A stretch of DNA of 64,000 bases from assembly GCA_028554755.1 (NCBI GenBank), contig JAPTOF010000021.1, positions 385,501 through 449,500 of the forward strand, in the 5' to 3' direction. Numbering within the stretch: position 1 is the first letter of the stretch; the number at the start of each line of letters is the position of its first letter. Source of the DNA: Cordia subcordata. Taxonomy: Eukaryota; Streptophyta; Magnoliopsida; Boraginales; Cordiaceae. This document shows, in pieces, positions 35,244-46,870 of this stretch. The notes below the pieces were generated by a model that ran no database searches, was not told the DNA's origin, and saw only the letters and a program-made list of their open reading frames with translations. Made by a program: the position numbers and the translations under genes.

Positions 35244-36117
35244 CGTTAAGTTAATGTCTCAAAAAATTAAAACACCCCTTTATTATACGAAGCACATACA
35301 ACCAATCTTGAAATCATAGAGGGCAATATGCGCCATGCTTGAAATCATAGGGGGCAATATGTATCACTTTAAAAATCAGAGGTGCTAAATTGCTTCATTT
35401 TCAGAATAAGAATAACATCATTTTGTAAGCATGAACATGCTTTTTTATTACTTTGAAATAAAGTTTACGACACAAAATAAACAACTAATTCTATCTTCTC
35501 ACTTCAAGATTATTACAACAACACTACCATCCAAAAAACACAAAAAAGAACAAAAAACAGATAGGTGTTTCTTCACCATCTCCACTTTTTTCTTCAAAGT
35601 TTAACTACTTCATCATTAAAAGGACTTTTTAGTGATGATGAATTGTTGGAGAACTTGTTGCTAATTAACATATTTCAACAACAATTCAAAGCTTTGCCCA
35701 GAAAATGTGAGGAAAAGTTAAGACATAAATATGGTTTATAACATGTAGAAAGGGCATTTCAGACAATTCTTTTGGATTATTTTCATCATTGACATCTCCA
35801 TTTGTACTTTAAACGCATTTTATTCATGTACGTTAAATTTAACATCTAAACTAATGGTAAGGGGTTAATATGCAATATTCCGGAAACCACACGGATATCA
35901 ATGAGTTTTATGCGACTTTTGCAAAATACGGGTGTAATATGCATTTTACTCAAAAAAGAAAAACTTAAGTAGTCTCTTGATGATATTCATGTGCTTTTTT
36001 TTTTCCTTAAATTAGATTGATAATTAAGATTATTTTGCCATTGAAAGGTTTAAGGGAAAACTAATGTAAAATTGTACTCAACTCTGCTTTAAGAATGTTG
36101 CACATATTTATAGTTTT
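35244..36117. other. Intergenic sequence with remnants of a MULE-type terminus
   Basis: No gene. Two imperfect direct copies of a 30-base unit containing CTTGAAATCATAG and GGGCAATATG lie at about 35309-35370. Near 35860-35950 GTGTAATATGCATTTTACTC resembles the outer end of non-autonomous MULE repeats, but a full partner end was not found. Confidence 0.4.
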
Positions 36118-36131
36118 AAAAAGATGACAAC

Positions 36132-36319
36132 GCGGGATCGAGTCCGTGTGGTGGCAGTACTCCGCTGAAATATTGCAGGGGCTGTTGCTAGATTTCCACG
36201 CCGTTGGTCCTCTCCCTGGTCAGGCTGCCACTCACGCACATCCCTCGATTAACCTCCCGCCTGGTTAAGGGGCCTCTGGCTAAGTGGGAAAGGAGTTCTC
36301 CTTTGGTTAACCCTTTAAG
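36132..36319 (+). mobile_element. SINE with 14-bp target duplication
   Basis: Flanked by AAAAAGATGACAAC (36118-36131) and AAAAAGATGATAAC (36320-36333), one difference. It starts at a Pol III B-box-like GGATCGAGTCC (36134-36144), lacks the A box, so is slightly 5' truncated, and ends TTAACCCTTTAAG before A-rich sequence. The last ~60 bp match the SINE at 15937-15999 on the other strand. Confidence 0.82.
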
Positions 36320-36345
36320 AAAAAGATGATAACTGATAATTTGAA

Positions 36346-37161
36346 TTACGCAACAGTTAGCAAAAAATGAGGAAAAATAAATAATAATCTGTTACAAGCA
36401 TTTGATTGAATTTGCATGAGACTTGTCCAAGTTATTGAAGCAGGTCTTATTCCCTTGACAGGCCCTTGCAAGATGAGGTTGCCATCTACAACTAAAATCT
36501 TGTCTTGAATTGAAAGAAACTGACTGTTTTTTGTGGGCTTTGTTAAGGCACTAACTAATTGCTGTGAAGATGAAATATGAGCAACAACTAGATCACCTGC
36601 AGCTACTTTTTTCACGAACAAATTGGTAATCAACAGCTACATGATTCATTTTGGAATGAAAAACCGGATTCATACAGAGATATTTGACATCCAAAATTGT
36701 CACAAAAAATCTGAGCATCAACCAGAGAAATCTCGAGTTCACAAAGCAAATTCATAACCCAAGTTACTTTAGTAGTCGTTGCAACAGTAGTGTGATGCAC
36801 GGCCTTAATTGAAGATATTGCGATAATTCTTTGTTTCTTTAAACATTAAGAAACCAGATTTTCTCATAAACAAAGCATGTAAATAGTGGGTACACATTCA
36901 ATCATCATTGTTTCCTGCCCAATCAGCATTACTGAAGGCAGTGACTTTAAGAGGTGAGACTTTTGTAGGAGAGGCCAAAATCAATTGTTTATTTGAGACA
37001 ACGAAGAAGCCTCTTTAGTATAGTCTAATGAACTTGAGTTGCAGCATGCATAAATAAGTTACGTGATTGATTAAGAAGTCAAATATCACGATCTCATTTA
37101 ATTTTGAAAAATGAATTTCTTAGATTAATTGTTCACAAAAATTTATTTATTAATAATACAA
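36346..37161 (-). pseudogene. Degenerate Ty1/copia pol remnant in unit B
   Basis: Counterpart of 16130-16780. The minus strand reads [19 protein letters not shown] followed by QQLVSALTKP. The part to about 37080 follows copy A base by base, with small indels. Not coding. Confidence 0.75.
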
Positions 37162-37179
37162 ATCATAGCCACGATTTGA

Positions 37180-38710
37180 CTGAGTCTTCGGATACTGGGA
37201 GGATGCCTGATTGGAGCTTAGTGCCTAGGATTATCTCCGATGTTATTAATGACGATTTAGATGCTACTCTTTCTATGGAAGAAGTCAGGGATGTGATTTT
37301 CTCTGTTGATGGAGCCAGATGGATGTACGTTAGCCTTCTTTAGGCATTATTGGGATGTGATTAAGTTTGATATGCTAGAGGTGGTAGTCACAGTTTCTTT
37401 AATAGTGAGAATATCCCTAGGGAAGTCAACGCCACTTCCATTGTTCTTATCCCCAAGAAAGAAAATGCAAAATGATGGAGTGATTTTAGGCCCATCAGTT
37501 TATGTAATGTTCTTTACAGGGTGATATCTAAAGTTATGGCAACTAGACTTGGAAGAGTTCTTCCTCTCATTATCTCTCCTTATCACAGGGGATTCATTCA
37601 GGGGTAGCACATAAGTGACAATATTCTTTTGGCTCAGGAGATGGTGCATAGTTTGGGTTCGAAATCGTTGGGGGGTAATGCTATCTTAAAACTTGATATG
37701 ATGAAAACGTATGACAAACTTAACTGGAGTTTTCTCTTGGGTATGTTGGACGTATTTGGTTTTTCTCAAGACTGGACTAGTAAAGTGCAGAAATGTGTGA
37801 AAAGTTATTGGTTTTCTATCCTTCTCAATCGGAATCTGGTGGGTTTCTTCCAGTCTAGTGGAGGTTTGAGGCAAGGTGACCCTTTATCTCATTTATTATT
37901 TATCATTGCTGTGGATTATCTTCCTATTCCTTGAATTTTACATTCGAGACTAATCCTTCCATGAGCTATATTACAGGGACTTCCACCCTAGTATCTCACT
38001 TAAGTTTTACAGATGATACAGTGGTTTTTACTAATGGTTGCAAGTCATTTCTTAAGAAGGTCATGGGCGTTTTGAAGCATTACAAGAAGGTTTCGGGACA
38101 AAAGATAAATGTTGAAAAAAGCAGCTTCACAGTGTCCTCGAGAACTTCAAATGCAAGGGTAGAGATCATTGGGGGAACTACAGCGTTCAGACGTGGTCAA
38201 CTTTCTACTAAATATTTAGGAGTTCCCTTGCACACAGGAAAGGAAGAAGATTATTCCCTTTGACGAGCTTTTCTTGGTGAATGGAGGGTGGAATTTAGAC
38301 CTTTTATGTAATAATTTCCCCTAGGGACTGGTAGAGGAAATTATCCAAATTCCGTTAGCCTTATTTGGTGATGATGTAGCTTTCTGGGTGAATTCGAAGA
38401 AAGGATCTTTTAGTTTGAAAAGTTGCTGGGAATTGGTTAAACAGAGACATGTTTGTTCTCTTATTCATAAGAAGATCTGGCATAAAACTTTACCTTTGAA
38501 GATATCATTTTTGGTGTGGAGATTGTTACATAATTGGCTTCCTCTTGATCAAAGGTTGCAGCAAAAATGATTTTCTTTGGTTTCACAGTGTCAATGTTGT
38601 AAGCATGAGGAGAATTTAAACCATTGTTTTGTGGAATCGGAAAGTATGCAAAAGGTTTGGAAGCATTTTGCGGCACTTTTTGGCATTAGATTAGGGGCGT
38701 TTGTTGGTAT
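37180..38710 (+). pseudogene. LINE reverse transcriptase, 5' piece
   Basis: Recognisable strings in order: IISDVINDDLDATLSMEEVR, then DFRPISLCNVLYRVISKVMA (about 37475-37540), LKLDMMKTYDKLNWSFL (RT core, with LDMMKTYD for the usual catalytic KLDM.KAYD), SSGGLRQGDPLSHLLF, and HLSFTDDTVVF, in which FTDD stands for the catalytic FADD. A zf-RVT-like end follows (IWHKTLPLKISFLVWRLLHN, CQCCKHEENLNH). Several stops and frameshifts break it. Confidence 0.88.
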
Positions 38711-38715
38711 GTTTC

Positions 38716-39091
38716 TGTTGAATGTGGCCCGAATTCTTAGGCAACAAGAATAGCAAATTTCCTTTCAGTCCTTTTCCTTGTAGTATATTATTTACTTTTC
38801 CTAGTAGTATACTGTTTCCTTATCCTTGTAGAATACAGATTAGGATACTTGTGTACTATAAATAGGGGCTAGGACATTGTATTTGGTGCCTTAGGGTCGC
38901 ACCCCATGGGGGTGTAAAGGTTCATACCTCTTGTGATATGTGGGGTGAGAGAGAAACCAAAGTGAGAGCCTTGTAGCATTCGTGATTAGTAATATAATTA
39001 TTCTCTGCTGCCCTTCAAAGCCGAACCACGTAATTTCTTGTGTCCGTTATTTCTTCTCGTATTCTTCGTGTTTGCATGTTTTTCCCCAACA
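38716..39091 (+). repeat. 5' LTR of copia copy B
   Basis: 376 bp, TGTTGAATGTGG to CCCCAACA. Contains a TATA-type CTATAAATAGGGG (about 38858-38870), so transcription probably starts shortly after. It carries 24 bp more than the 3' LTR, around a repeated CCTTGTAGTATA/CCTAGTAGTATA unit, which looks like a slippage duplication or loss. Confidence 0.93.
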
Positions 39092-39094
39092 AAC

Positions 39095-39106
39095 TGGTAT
39101 CAGAGC
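39095..39106 (+). other. Primer-binding site (initiator tRNA-Met) of copia copy B
   Basis: TGGTATCAGAGC three bases after the LTR end. Confidence 0.92.
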
Positions 39107-39571
39107 TTAGATATATTCCGCTGCTTGAGGGAAAAAAGGAAAAATCAAAACTCACTGTGAAACCAAAATTTCTCAAACCAAACGGTGCCTAACTAAACAA
39201 AGGTCTTTGTTCGGCGAGGAGTGCTCCGGTGCTGTCTACGTTGAGCGTTAGTGGTTGGAGTGGAAGCTTGCGTCGGCGGGTCCTGGTTCGTGTTTGGGTT
39301 TGAAGAACAAGCGAAGAAGATAAAGTTCGCGTGCTCTTGAGGTTGGTTTTTGGTATTCAAGTATTATTTTTGGAAATTGGTTCAAGTTTGTAAAGCAGGT
39401 TTAGGGTTTGTAGGCATTGGGTCTTGGGTTAATTAATTTTTTGTTGGGCTTGGGTTCTAAGCCAGAAAAATAATAAATTTCTTTTTTGGGTTTGGGCTTA
39501 GTTTAGGCCAAAAGAATAAAAAATAAATTTTTATTTGGGTTTACATTTAGTCCTGAAACAAAAAAAAAAAA

Positions 39572-39806
39572 CTGTTTTGACCTTTGACCGGCGTTGACCA
39601 GGGTTTGACCGGGGTTGACTTTGACCGTTGACCATTGACCAAGGGTTGACCGAGTTTGACCAAAGCCTTACCCCATGTTTTTCGACGTGCTGAGTCCGTT
39701 TTTGGGCTCTGTTTTTCCAGATTCTGCTCCGAAATACGTGTTTAGGGACAGTGTTGACTTTGACCAACAGGTTTGACTTTGACCGGTGTTGACCAAAGTT
39801 GACCAG
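39572..39806 (+). promoter_or_regulatory. W-box array in the leader of copia copy B
   Basis: I count 16 copies of TTGAC, all followed by C or T, in about 235 bases, in two clusters (39572-39662 and 39750-39806), separated by the CCCATGTTTTTCGACGTG stretch. The spacing is irregular, often 6-12 bases between copies. It lies between primer site and gag, so it is in the transcribed leader, downstream of the LTR promoter. Confidence 0.75.
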
Positions 39807-39899
39807 GGGTGTTCCTAAGGTTTTTCGACGTGCTGAATCCTTTTTTGCGATCCATTGAGCAAAATTCCATCCCGAAGAGTGAGTTTTGAGCAAACGAAG

Positions 39900-40768
39900 A
39901 CGTCTTCCACAGGTGAAAAGTTTGAAATCGAGAAGTTTGACGGGAGAATGAGTTTTAGTCTTTGGAGGATCAGATTCAAGGCATTTATGACAATGCAGGG
40001 ACTTTGGAAAGTCATTGAAGGAGTGATCCCGGAAAAGATAGACCCAGCAACGAGAGAAGAACTCGAAGCGAAAGCCTTGAGTGCAATACATATGTCCGTG
40101 ACAAATGAAGTATTCTGAGATTCTTGAAGACGACAGCAGTTGAGGCTTGGAATACTTTGGTGGAATTGTATGCATCTAAATCTCTCACTAATCGTCTCTA
40201 CTTGAAGAAGCGATTGTATCATCTTAGAAAGAAAGAAGGTACCTCACTGAAACAATACCTTGATGAGTTTACCTCTTGTTTTATTGCTTTGAAGGATGTG
40301 GGTGTTAAAATTGATGACGAAGATCAAGCTATGATCGTGTTATGCTCCTTACCGCCTTCATATATGAACTTTGTGGACACTATGTTGTACGGGAGGGATA
40401 AAATTACTTTTGAAGATGTGATTACTTCATTAAAATCGAAGGATCTTCAAACACATATTCCGGGACATAGGGAAGAAGTTCATGGGGAAGGTTTAGTGAG
40501 TAGAGGGAGATCGGAGAATAGAGGGGGATCTTCGGGTAGAAAGCAAAGCAAGGCAACGTCAAAATCAAGAGCAAGGAAGCTACGCTGTTTCGAGTGTGAC
40601 GAAAAGGGTCACATTAAGAAAGAATGTCCAAGACTGAGAAAAGGAAAGAAAAAGGTGGAGAATTCAGTTAATGTGGTGGAGAGTCTTGTGATGATGGAGA
40701 TAACTCGAGTAGTACCGGGAAGTTTTGACCGTGAGTGGATCACGATGGCAAAATCAATGGATTCTTGA
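39900..40768 (+). pseudogene. gag of copia copy B, broken
   Basis: Aligned to copy A, the start codon ATG has become ACG (39900-39902). A frame change follows at about 40118. The nucleocapsid CCHC knuckle is complete (CFECDEKGHIKKEC, near 40590). The C-terminal part ends with a stop near 40768. Confidence 0.88.
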
Positions 40769-42144
40769 TCTTTGGTGCAACGTTCCATATGTGTCCTAGG
40801 CGCGACTGGTTCTCTTCTTATTCCAAAAGAGAAGAGAAAGTCTTTCTAGGCAATGATCTTTCGTTAAAGGTGGAGGGAATGGGCATCGTAAATATCAAGA
40901 TGTTTGATGGTATTACAAGATCTCTCGAGTGTTGGCATGTACCGAGTCAAGAAAAACTTGATTTCTCTTGGGCGTTTGGATTCTCATGGATACAAATTCG
41001 AAGTGAGAATGGTGTCTTAAAGGTAACCAAAGGTGCAATTGTGCTCTTGAAAGGGAACTTGGTAGCGGCCTATATGTCCTTCAAGGTAGTACTGATTCAG
41101 TGTTGCATTGTACATCCAAGGAGAGTGAAAATGACACTCTGTGATTATGGCACAAAAGGTTGGGCCATATGAGCGAGAGGACTAACCGAGTGAGCAAGAG
41201 GGATTTGTTTTGTGGACAAAGAACTGGAAAGCTTGAATTCTGCGAGCATTGTGTCTTTGGAAAGCAAACCAGGGTGAAGTTCAGTAAGGGGCAGGAGAAC
41301 ACCAAAGGCACACTTGATTATATTCATTCTGATCTTTGGGGTCCTAATAAAGTTCCTTCAAGAAAGGTGCCAGGTATTACATCACTTTCATTGATGCATA
41401 CTCTCGGATGGTGTGGGTATACTTCTTAAAAACTAAAGATGAGGCGTTTCTAACATTTGTCGAGTGGAAGACGTTGATTGAGAAGTAGACTGGTAAACAA
41501 ATTAAGCGTCTTAGGACTGACAATGGGTTGGAATATTGCAACAAAGAGTTTGATGAGTTCTGTAAGAAACATGGCATTGTGAGACACCGCACATGTGTAG
41601 GGACACCACAATGTAATGGAGTTGCGTAACGCATGAATAGAACTCGTGGAGAGAGCTCGTTGTATGCTCTCCCAACTGGTTTGAGTCAAGACTTTTAGGT
41701 CAAGCCGTCAATACAAAGATGCTACTTGGTGAATAGGTCTCCATCTAAAGCTATTGAATTGAAAACTCCTTTTGAGTTATGGTCCGGGAAGCTCACGACT
41801 ACTCGATTGAGGGTGTTCGGTTGCCTGCATACGCTCACGTGAAGGATGGCAAGTTGGAGCCGAGGGCAAAGAAATGCATATTTCTAGGCTATGCGTCCGA
41901 GAGGAAAGGTTACAGTTGTGGTGCCGCAGATCCAAAGTCTCGTGCTTCCTCATCGCAGGATGTTACGTTCAATGAGTCCGCTTTATTAGACCAAGAAAAG
42001 GAGAAAGCGATAGGCGATTTAGACCACGGTGTCAAAGAGCGGTGGAGGTATTTTACGATGTACCAAATGTTCCATCTAGCAATAGTAGCATCAAATTCAG
42101 CCGACTCAACCAATCGAGGCACATGATCAAAATATGCCTGAACA
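40735..42144 (+). pseudogene. Protease and integrase region of copia copy B, broken
   Basis: The protease site is destroyed by a frame change (GATCTTTGGTGCA in place of the DSGA codons, near 40768). GAG pre-integrase and zinc-finger parts follow (41160-41430). In the integrase the catalytic Glu codon of GVAERMN is a stop, TAA at 41627-41629, and there are further stops and indels to 42144. Confidence 0.85.
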
Positions 42145-43815
42145 ATGTATACAAAGATTGCCATCGGGCGAGAAAGGAGACAGATTAGAGAGCCTCAAAG
42201 GTATGGATACGCTGATCTTGTTGCTTATGCTTTGACTGTTGCCGAAACAATTGAAGGACATGAGCCGAATTCATACAAAGAGGCCATATTTGGGAAAGGT
42301 TCTGCTCAGTGGGTGGGTGCCATGAGTGAGGAGATTGAGTCTCTTCATAAGAATCAAACATGGGAGCTTGTTGAATTGCCTAAGGGACAGCGAGTTGTTG
42401 GTTGCAAATGGGTTTACAAGAAAAAGGAAGGTACTCCAGGGGTTGAAGGTCCTCGATACAAGGCACGGTTGGTGGCAAAAGGCTATACACAAAGGGAGGG
42501 TGTTGACTTCAACGAAGTGTTCTCTCCGGTTATGAAGCATACTTCCATCAGGGTTTTACTTGCCTTGGTTGCTCTTCATGACTTAGAGCTTGAGCAGCTA
42601 GATGTAAAAACAGCGTTTTTGCATGGTGATCTTGAAGAGCAAATTTACATGAGTCAGCCGGAGAGGTATGTAGTTCCTGGTAAGGAGAACCATGTTTGTG
42701 AACTGAAGAAATCCTTGTATGGGTTGAAGCAGTCACCTCGGCAATGGTACAAGAGATTTGACACATTCATGGTAAGTCTTTGGATACACAAGGAGTGCTT
42801 ACGACAGTGTGTATATCTCAAGAAGCTTCCAGATGGTTCGTTTGTGTATTTGCTGTTGTATGTCGATGATATGCTTATTGCTGCTAAAAGCATGTCTGCA
42901 ATTGACAAATTAAAGAAGCAGCTAGGTGATGAGTTTGAGATGAAGGATCTTGGAGCAGCGAAGAAAATTCTTGGCATGGAGATTCACAGATATAGAAACG
43001 CTGGGAAGCTATTTTTGTCTCAACAAAGTTATATTGAGAAGGTCTTTGGAGCGTTTGGGATGCTTAAAGCTAAGCTCGTGAGTGTGCCGCTTGTCGCTCA
43101 CTTCAAATTGTCTGATTTGTCACCTAAAAGCGAGGAGGAGGTGGAGCATATGTCTCATGTTCCATACTCGAGTCTTGTTGGTAGCTTGATGTATGCTATG
43201 GTGTGCACTCGTCACGATATTTCACATGCGATTAGTGTTGTGAGCGGTATATGGCATCACACAGGAAAACACTGGGAAGCGATGAAATGGATAATGAGAT
43301 ATTTGCGTGGCACTGCGAATATAGGATTGCTATTTAGCAAGATGACTGGAGATTGCGCGAGGTTGGTGGGTTATTGTGATTCAGACTTTGCGGGTGACCT
43401 TGATAAGAGAAGATCTCTGACGAGTTACGTGTTTACTCTCTTTAGATGTGCTATCAGTTGGAAAGCGACATTACAGTCTACTATGGCATTGTCAACTACT
43501 GAAGCGGAGTACATGGCAATTACAGAAGCTGTGAAGGAGGCCATGTGGTTACAAGGCCTGGTTCGTGATCTTGGACTGCAGCAAAATACAAGTACAGTCT
43601 TTTGTGATAGCCAGAGTGCAATCCATCTGACGAAGAATCAGATGTATCATGAGAGAACTAAACACATTGATATTAGATATCATTTTATCAGAGATATTAT
43701 ATCACAAGGAATCATATCGGTGCAGAAGATTTTTACCCATGAGAATCCAGCAGATATGATGACTAAGGTGGTTCCAAAAGAAGTTCAAGCATTGTTTGGA
43801 TTTGGTTGCTATTAG
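42145..43815 (+). CDS. Intact RT-RNase H half of copia copy B polyprotein
   Basis: 556 codons without interruption. Domains in order: RT_copia with [40 protein letters not shown], then the catalytic YVDD box at 42859-42870. RNase H follows with [18 protein letters not shown] and [13 protein letters not shown], and the C-terminus [13 protein letters not shown]. The natural protein would be cut from a longer polyprotein. The open frame may still be made only if translation starts internally, which I consider unlikely. It shows the RT half has been hit less than the integrase half. Confidence 0.85.
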   Translation: MYTKIAIGRERRQIREPQRYGYADLVAYALTVAETIEGHEPNSYKEAIFGKGSAQWVGAMSEEIESLHKNQTWELVELPKGQRVVGCKWVYKKKEGTPGVEGPRYKARLVAKGYTQREGVDFNEVFSPVMKHTSIRVLLALVALHDLELEQLDVKTAFLHGDLEEQIYMSQPERYVVPGKENHVCELKKSLYGLKQSPRQWYKRFDTFMVSLWIHKECLRQCVYLKKLPDGSFVYLLLYVDDMLIAAKSMSAIDKLKKQLGDEFEMKDLGAAKKILGMEIHRYRNAGKLFLSQQSYIEKVFGAFGMLKAKLVSVPLVAHFKLSDLSPKSEEEVEHMSHVPYSSLVGSLMYAMVCTRHDISHAISVVSGIWHHTGKHWEAMKWIMRYLRGTANIGLLFSKMTGDCARLVGYCDSDFAGDLDKRRSLTSYVFTLFRCAISWKATLQSTMALSTTEAEYMAITEAVKEAMWLQGLVRDLGLQQNTSTVFCDSQSAIHLTKNQMYHERTKHIDIRYHFIRDIISQGIISVQKIFTHENPADMMTKVVPKEVQALFGFGCY

Positions 43816-43902
43816 CGGTGTGGAGCAGTGAGCCCTTAGAGGTAGTTGGCAGCAGGGATGATGGTATGTTGATTGGAGCGAATACGTGCCAAGGTGGAGA
43901 TT

Positions 43903-44254
43903 TGTTGAATGTGACCCGAATTCTTAGGCAACAAGAATAGCAAATTTCCTTTCATTCCTTTTCCTAGTAGTATACTGTTTCCTTATCCTTGTAGAATACG
44001 GATTAGGATACTTGTATACTATAAATAGGGGCTAGGACATTGTATTTGGTGCCTTAGAATCGCACCCCATGGGGGTGTAGAGGTTCATACCTCTTGTGAT
44101 ATGTGGGGTGAGAGAGAAACCAAAGTGAGAGCCTTGTAGCATTCGTGATTAGTAATATAATTATTCTCTGCTGCCCTTCAAAGCCAAACCACGTAATTTC
44201 TTGTGTCCGTTATTTCTTCTCGTATTCTTCGTGTTTGCATGTTTTTCCCCAACA
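43903..44254 (+). repeat. 3' LTR of copia copy B
   Basis: 352 bp, preceded by the purine tract AAGGTGGAGATT. Ends CCCCAACA directly before the GTTTC duplication. Confidence 0.93.
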
Positions 44255-44259
44255 GTTTC

Positions 44260-45060
44260 AATGGTTTATGTATTGGCTGCTTGCTCCTAAGGTGGTGGGG
44301 TCAAGGCATGTTTGTGAATTATTGCCTTGTATTATTTTGTGGTGTGCCTGGCTGGAGCATAATGACGCGAAACATAGGTCTAAGGGTTTCATTGCTCAAC
44401 GAATTATTTGGAGAGTAGAGTGTCTCATTAGTCAGCACTGCCAAGCGGGCCTATTTTCTTAGAGTCAATGGCGTGAGGAAGAAGACTCGCTGGATCAATT
44501 TAAAGCCACTATTGAGGTGCCAAGAATGAGAAGGCCGATGGTGATTACTTGGGAATTGCCGGCTACTAGTTCTTATAAGCGTAATGTGGATGGGAGTTTC
44601 CATGTAAATGAAGAGAGAGCAGGAGGAAGTGGTTTGCTGAGGAACTCCGATAGGGCATTTGTGTTTGGTTTTCAAGAACATTTTGAAGCCAATTCTGTTG
44701 TTCCGGCGGAGATTAAGGCTCTAATTAGAGGGCTGTAGCTTTGCATTGTGAGGGGTTTCTTTAGATTGTGGGTGGAGTTGGATTCTTTATGAGTTGTGCG
44801 TCTGATAAAGGGTGTCCCTTATTCTTGGGAGCTCCATTTTGAAGTTGCTAGAGCCCGCCTTCTGTTGAGGCAGGTGACTGCTCGTGTATCTCATATTTGT
44901 CGAGAAGGGAATAAACCTGCCGATCATTTAGCTAATCTAGGTGCAATGAGTACAAGTCTGGTGATTGTGGATTCTTTAGGTGATGACAGGATTCTACGAG
45001 GCTTGGTGCAATGTGATCAATTGGGTCCGTCTAACTTGAAATCGTGATATCATCGGTCTC
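44260..45060 (+). pseudogene. LINE RNase H domain, 3' piece
   Basis: Continues the LINE after the copia element: WCAWLEHNDAKHRSKGF (44340-44400), then RNase H with NVDGSFHVNEERAGGSGLLR (about 44583), and its end VSHICREGNKPADHLANLG (44890-44945). The typical D-E-D-H residues are partly present, with stops near 44735 and 44790. Confidence 0.85.
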
Positions 45061-45407
45061 GACTTGAGGTATTACTTGTAGATTATTTTATTTTTTTGTA
45101 AGGGTAGTAGTACTATATTGTTTTTTCTTTTGATTGTTTTGTAAAGGCTTCTATTGCTTTTTCTTTTGATTGCCTTGTAAAGTTAGTAGTACAATCTTAT
45201 TTACTATTTTTTTGCATTTTCATCCGCATGTTGTTTCTTTTGCCTGTTCCTAGGTTGGCTTGTTGACCTAACATTCTTAAGAGTAGACTGAGGGTCAGGT
45301 GTCTCCTACCTCCTCGACTTTGTATCTTTTTTTTTTTTTTTGTGGTAATAAAATTTATGGGTTGTCGTCCCCTTTCGCCGCCCAAAAAAAAAAAAGATCA
45401 TAGCCAC

Positions 45408-46500
45408 AATGGGGAAGGAATCTCAATTCCCAAGCATGAAAATTAATGAACTTATTAGTAATATACAAAATTATTGATGGTAATATGCACTAAATCTCAA
45501 AATACAATCATTTAAAATTAATTAATAAATTACTGACTTATTACTTATTTTAATTCATAATGCTTTTCATTTTATTGTTGATTAGTAATTTTGTGCATTA
45601 GATGTACGTGGCGATAGATGGTGTTTGGATGAATTTGGATACAAGCATGAAGAGAAAAAAAAATGATGGCAAAATATTGGCAAAAGAAATAGGAATCACT
45701 AGGGGAAAAGGCATTCAAGAAAGTCTCAAATATAAAGGTTACATGTTGCAAACTTGACTATCAATGTGAGGATATATATATATTTTTTATAACAAAGTTA
45801 GTGCATTATTAGTAGTTAAATTTTTATTAACGGTGTTAATTCAAAGAACCTTTCCAAGAATCATAAAAAGTTGAGGACTTGTTTGGCATTAAATATATAC
45901 TTGACAGACCTAATACATACACACACATACATACATACACACATATATACATACATATATACATATACATATATATATATATATAGTTCTTTTTTTGAAG
46001 AACTTGTTATTCATAACAGGTGTAACTGTTGTGGAAGAAAATTTGAAAAACTTGTTTGATTGCCCATGGTTTACAAACAAACTGTCTCTTTTTTTTTTTT
46101 AAGTATTTTATGTTAAATAGAGCACATGAGAATATTTTATGAAAGAACAATGAAAATAGAAATTTTTGTTTATATAGTAAAATTTATTAATATTAATTTC
46201 AATAAAATAATATTATTTTTATGAAAATTAGTTCTAAAACTGATTTATTTTCTTTAATATCATATTTCCAAAAAATAATTTGATTATTTTGAAATTTTAT
46301 TTTTATTTGTTTTCTGAAAATTTATTTTAAAAAATATTTTTAATTTATAAAAAGCGCTTCTAAAAAAGAATCATCTATTAAAATTATTTTTAAAATATTT
46401 TTACTTTATTAAGATTATTTTTTTTATTTTTTTAGAAATATATGAATTTATTAAAAATAACCTTTTAAAAATATTTGAATTTATTTTTAATTAAATTTTG
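45408..46500. other. Unit B spacer with microsatellite and AT-rich insertion
   Basis: 45408-45960 matches unit A 17356-17870. A CA/TA microsatellite lies at 45912-45986. 45987-46500 is AT-rich sequence missing in A, beginning with the small palindrome GTTCTTTTTTTGAAGAAC. No gene. Confidence 0.6.
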
Positions 46501-46870
46501 ATAAGTTTTCAAGTAAGACTTTTGATTAACTACGTCAAGATCTCCATGCATACATATGCTGGCAAATTAGCGAAGCGAATAAGTGATAACTCTCAAGACA
46601 CGTGTGAGTTACTGTTGTTTTAGAGGTGTTTAAAAGCATAGATGATAGATTCCATATATTAAAAGTTGATTAACATACATCCACCAAATCTGTTAACACA
46701 ATGGCACGACAGCCACGGACGAGGCACCCATATAGGGGTTTCAACAAAAATAACGTAACGAAAACAAGAGAAACTCGGTCTAGAGGACTCTCTAGCCCAT
46801 TTTATTGATAATAGCTGCAGCTTGCATCCTAAAAAGATGCTTCAGCTGGAAATTTCATGTTCACCACCTT

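Larger units (their letters stand above)
38716..44254 (+). mobile_element. Tnt1/Tork-like Ty1/copia retrotransposon (copy B) inside the LINE
   Basis: LTRs at 38716-39091 and 43903-44254, primer site at 39095-39106, 5-bp target duplication GTTTC at 38711-38715 and 44255-44259. Same family as 17891-23449, opposite orientation. Gag, protease and integrase are broken, but the RT-RNase H half is one open frame. The LTRs are very similar except for a 24-bp extra stretch in the 5' LTR. Confidence 0.95.
37173..45395 (+). mobile_element. 5'-truncated L1-type LINE with poly(A) and TSD, split by a copia element
   Basis: The insertion is bounded by ATCATAGCCAC at 37162-37172 and 45397-45407, an 11-bp duplication. 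The right end is a 12-A tail. Unit A keeps the empty site (ATTATTGCCAC at about 17352). Without the copia insertion (38716-44254 plus its 5-bp TSD) the LINE is about 2.7 kb: the C-terminal half of the endonuclease-RT ORF plus RNase H and a 3' region. The 5' truncation is usual for LINEs. Confidence 0.93.

Noticed and set aside
31531..35246. 3-bp target duplication for the CACTA element
   Set aside because: The flanking triplets TAG and CGT do not match; the ends may be decayed or misplaced by a few bases.
39531..40222. Minus-strand open frames over the copia copy B leader and gag
   Set aside because: Shadows of the plus-strand element; the equivalent frames appear opposite copy A too.
42145..43815. 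Host gene of 556 codons
   Set aside because: The frame is the RT-RNase H half of a copia retrotransposon.
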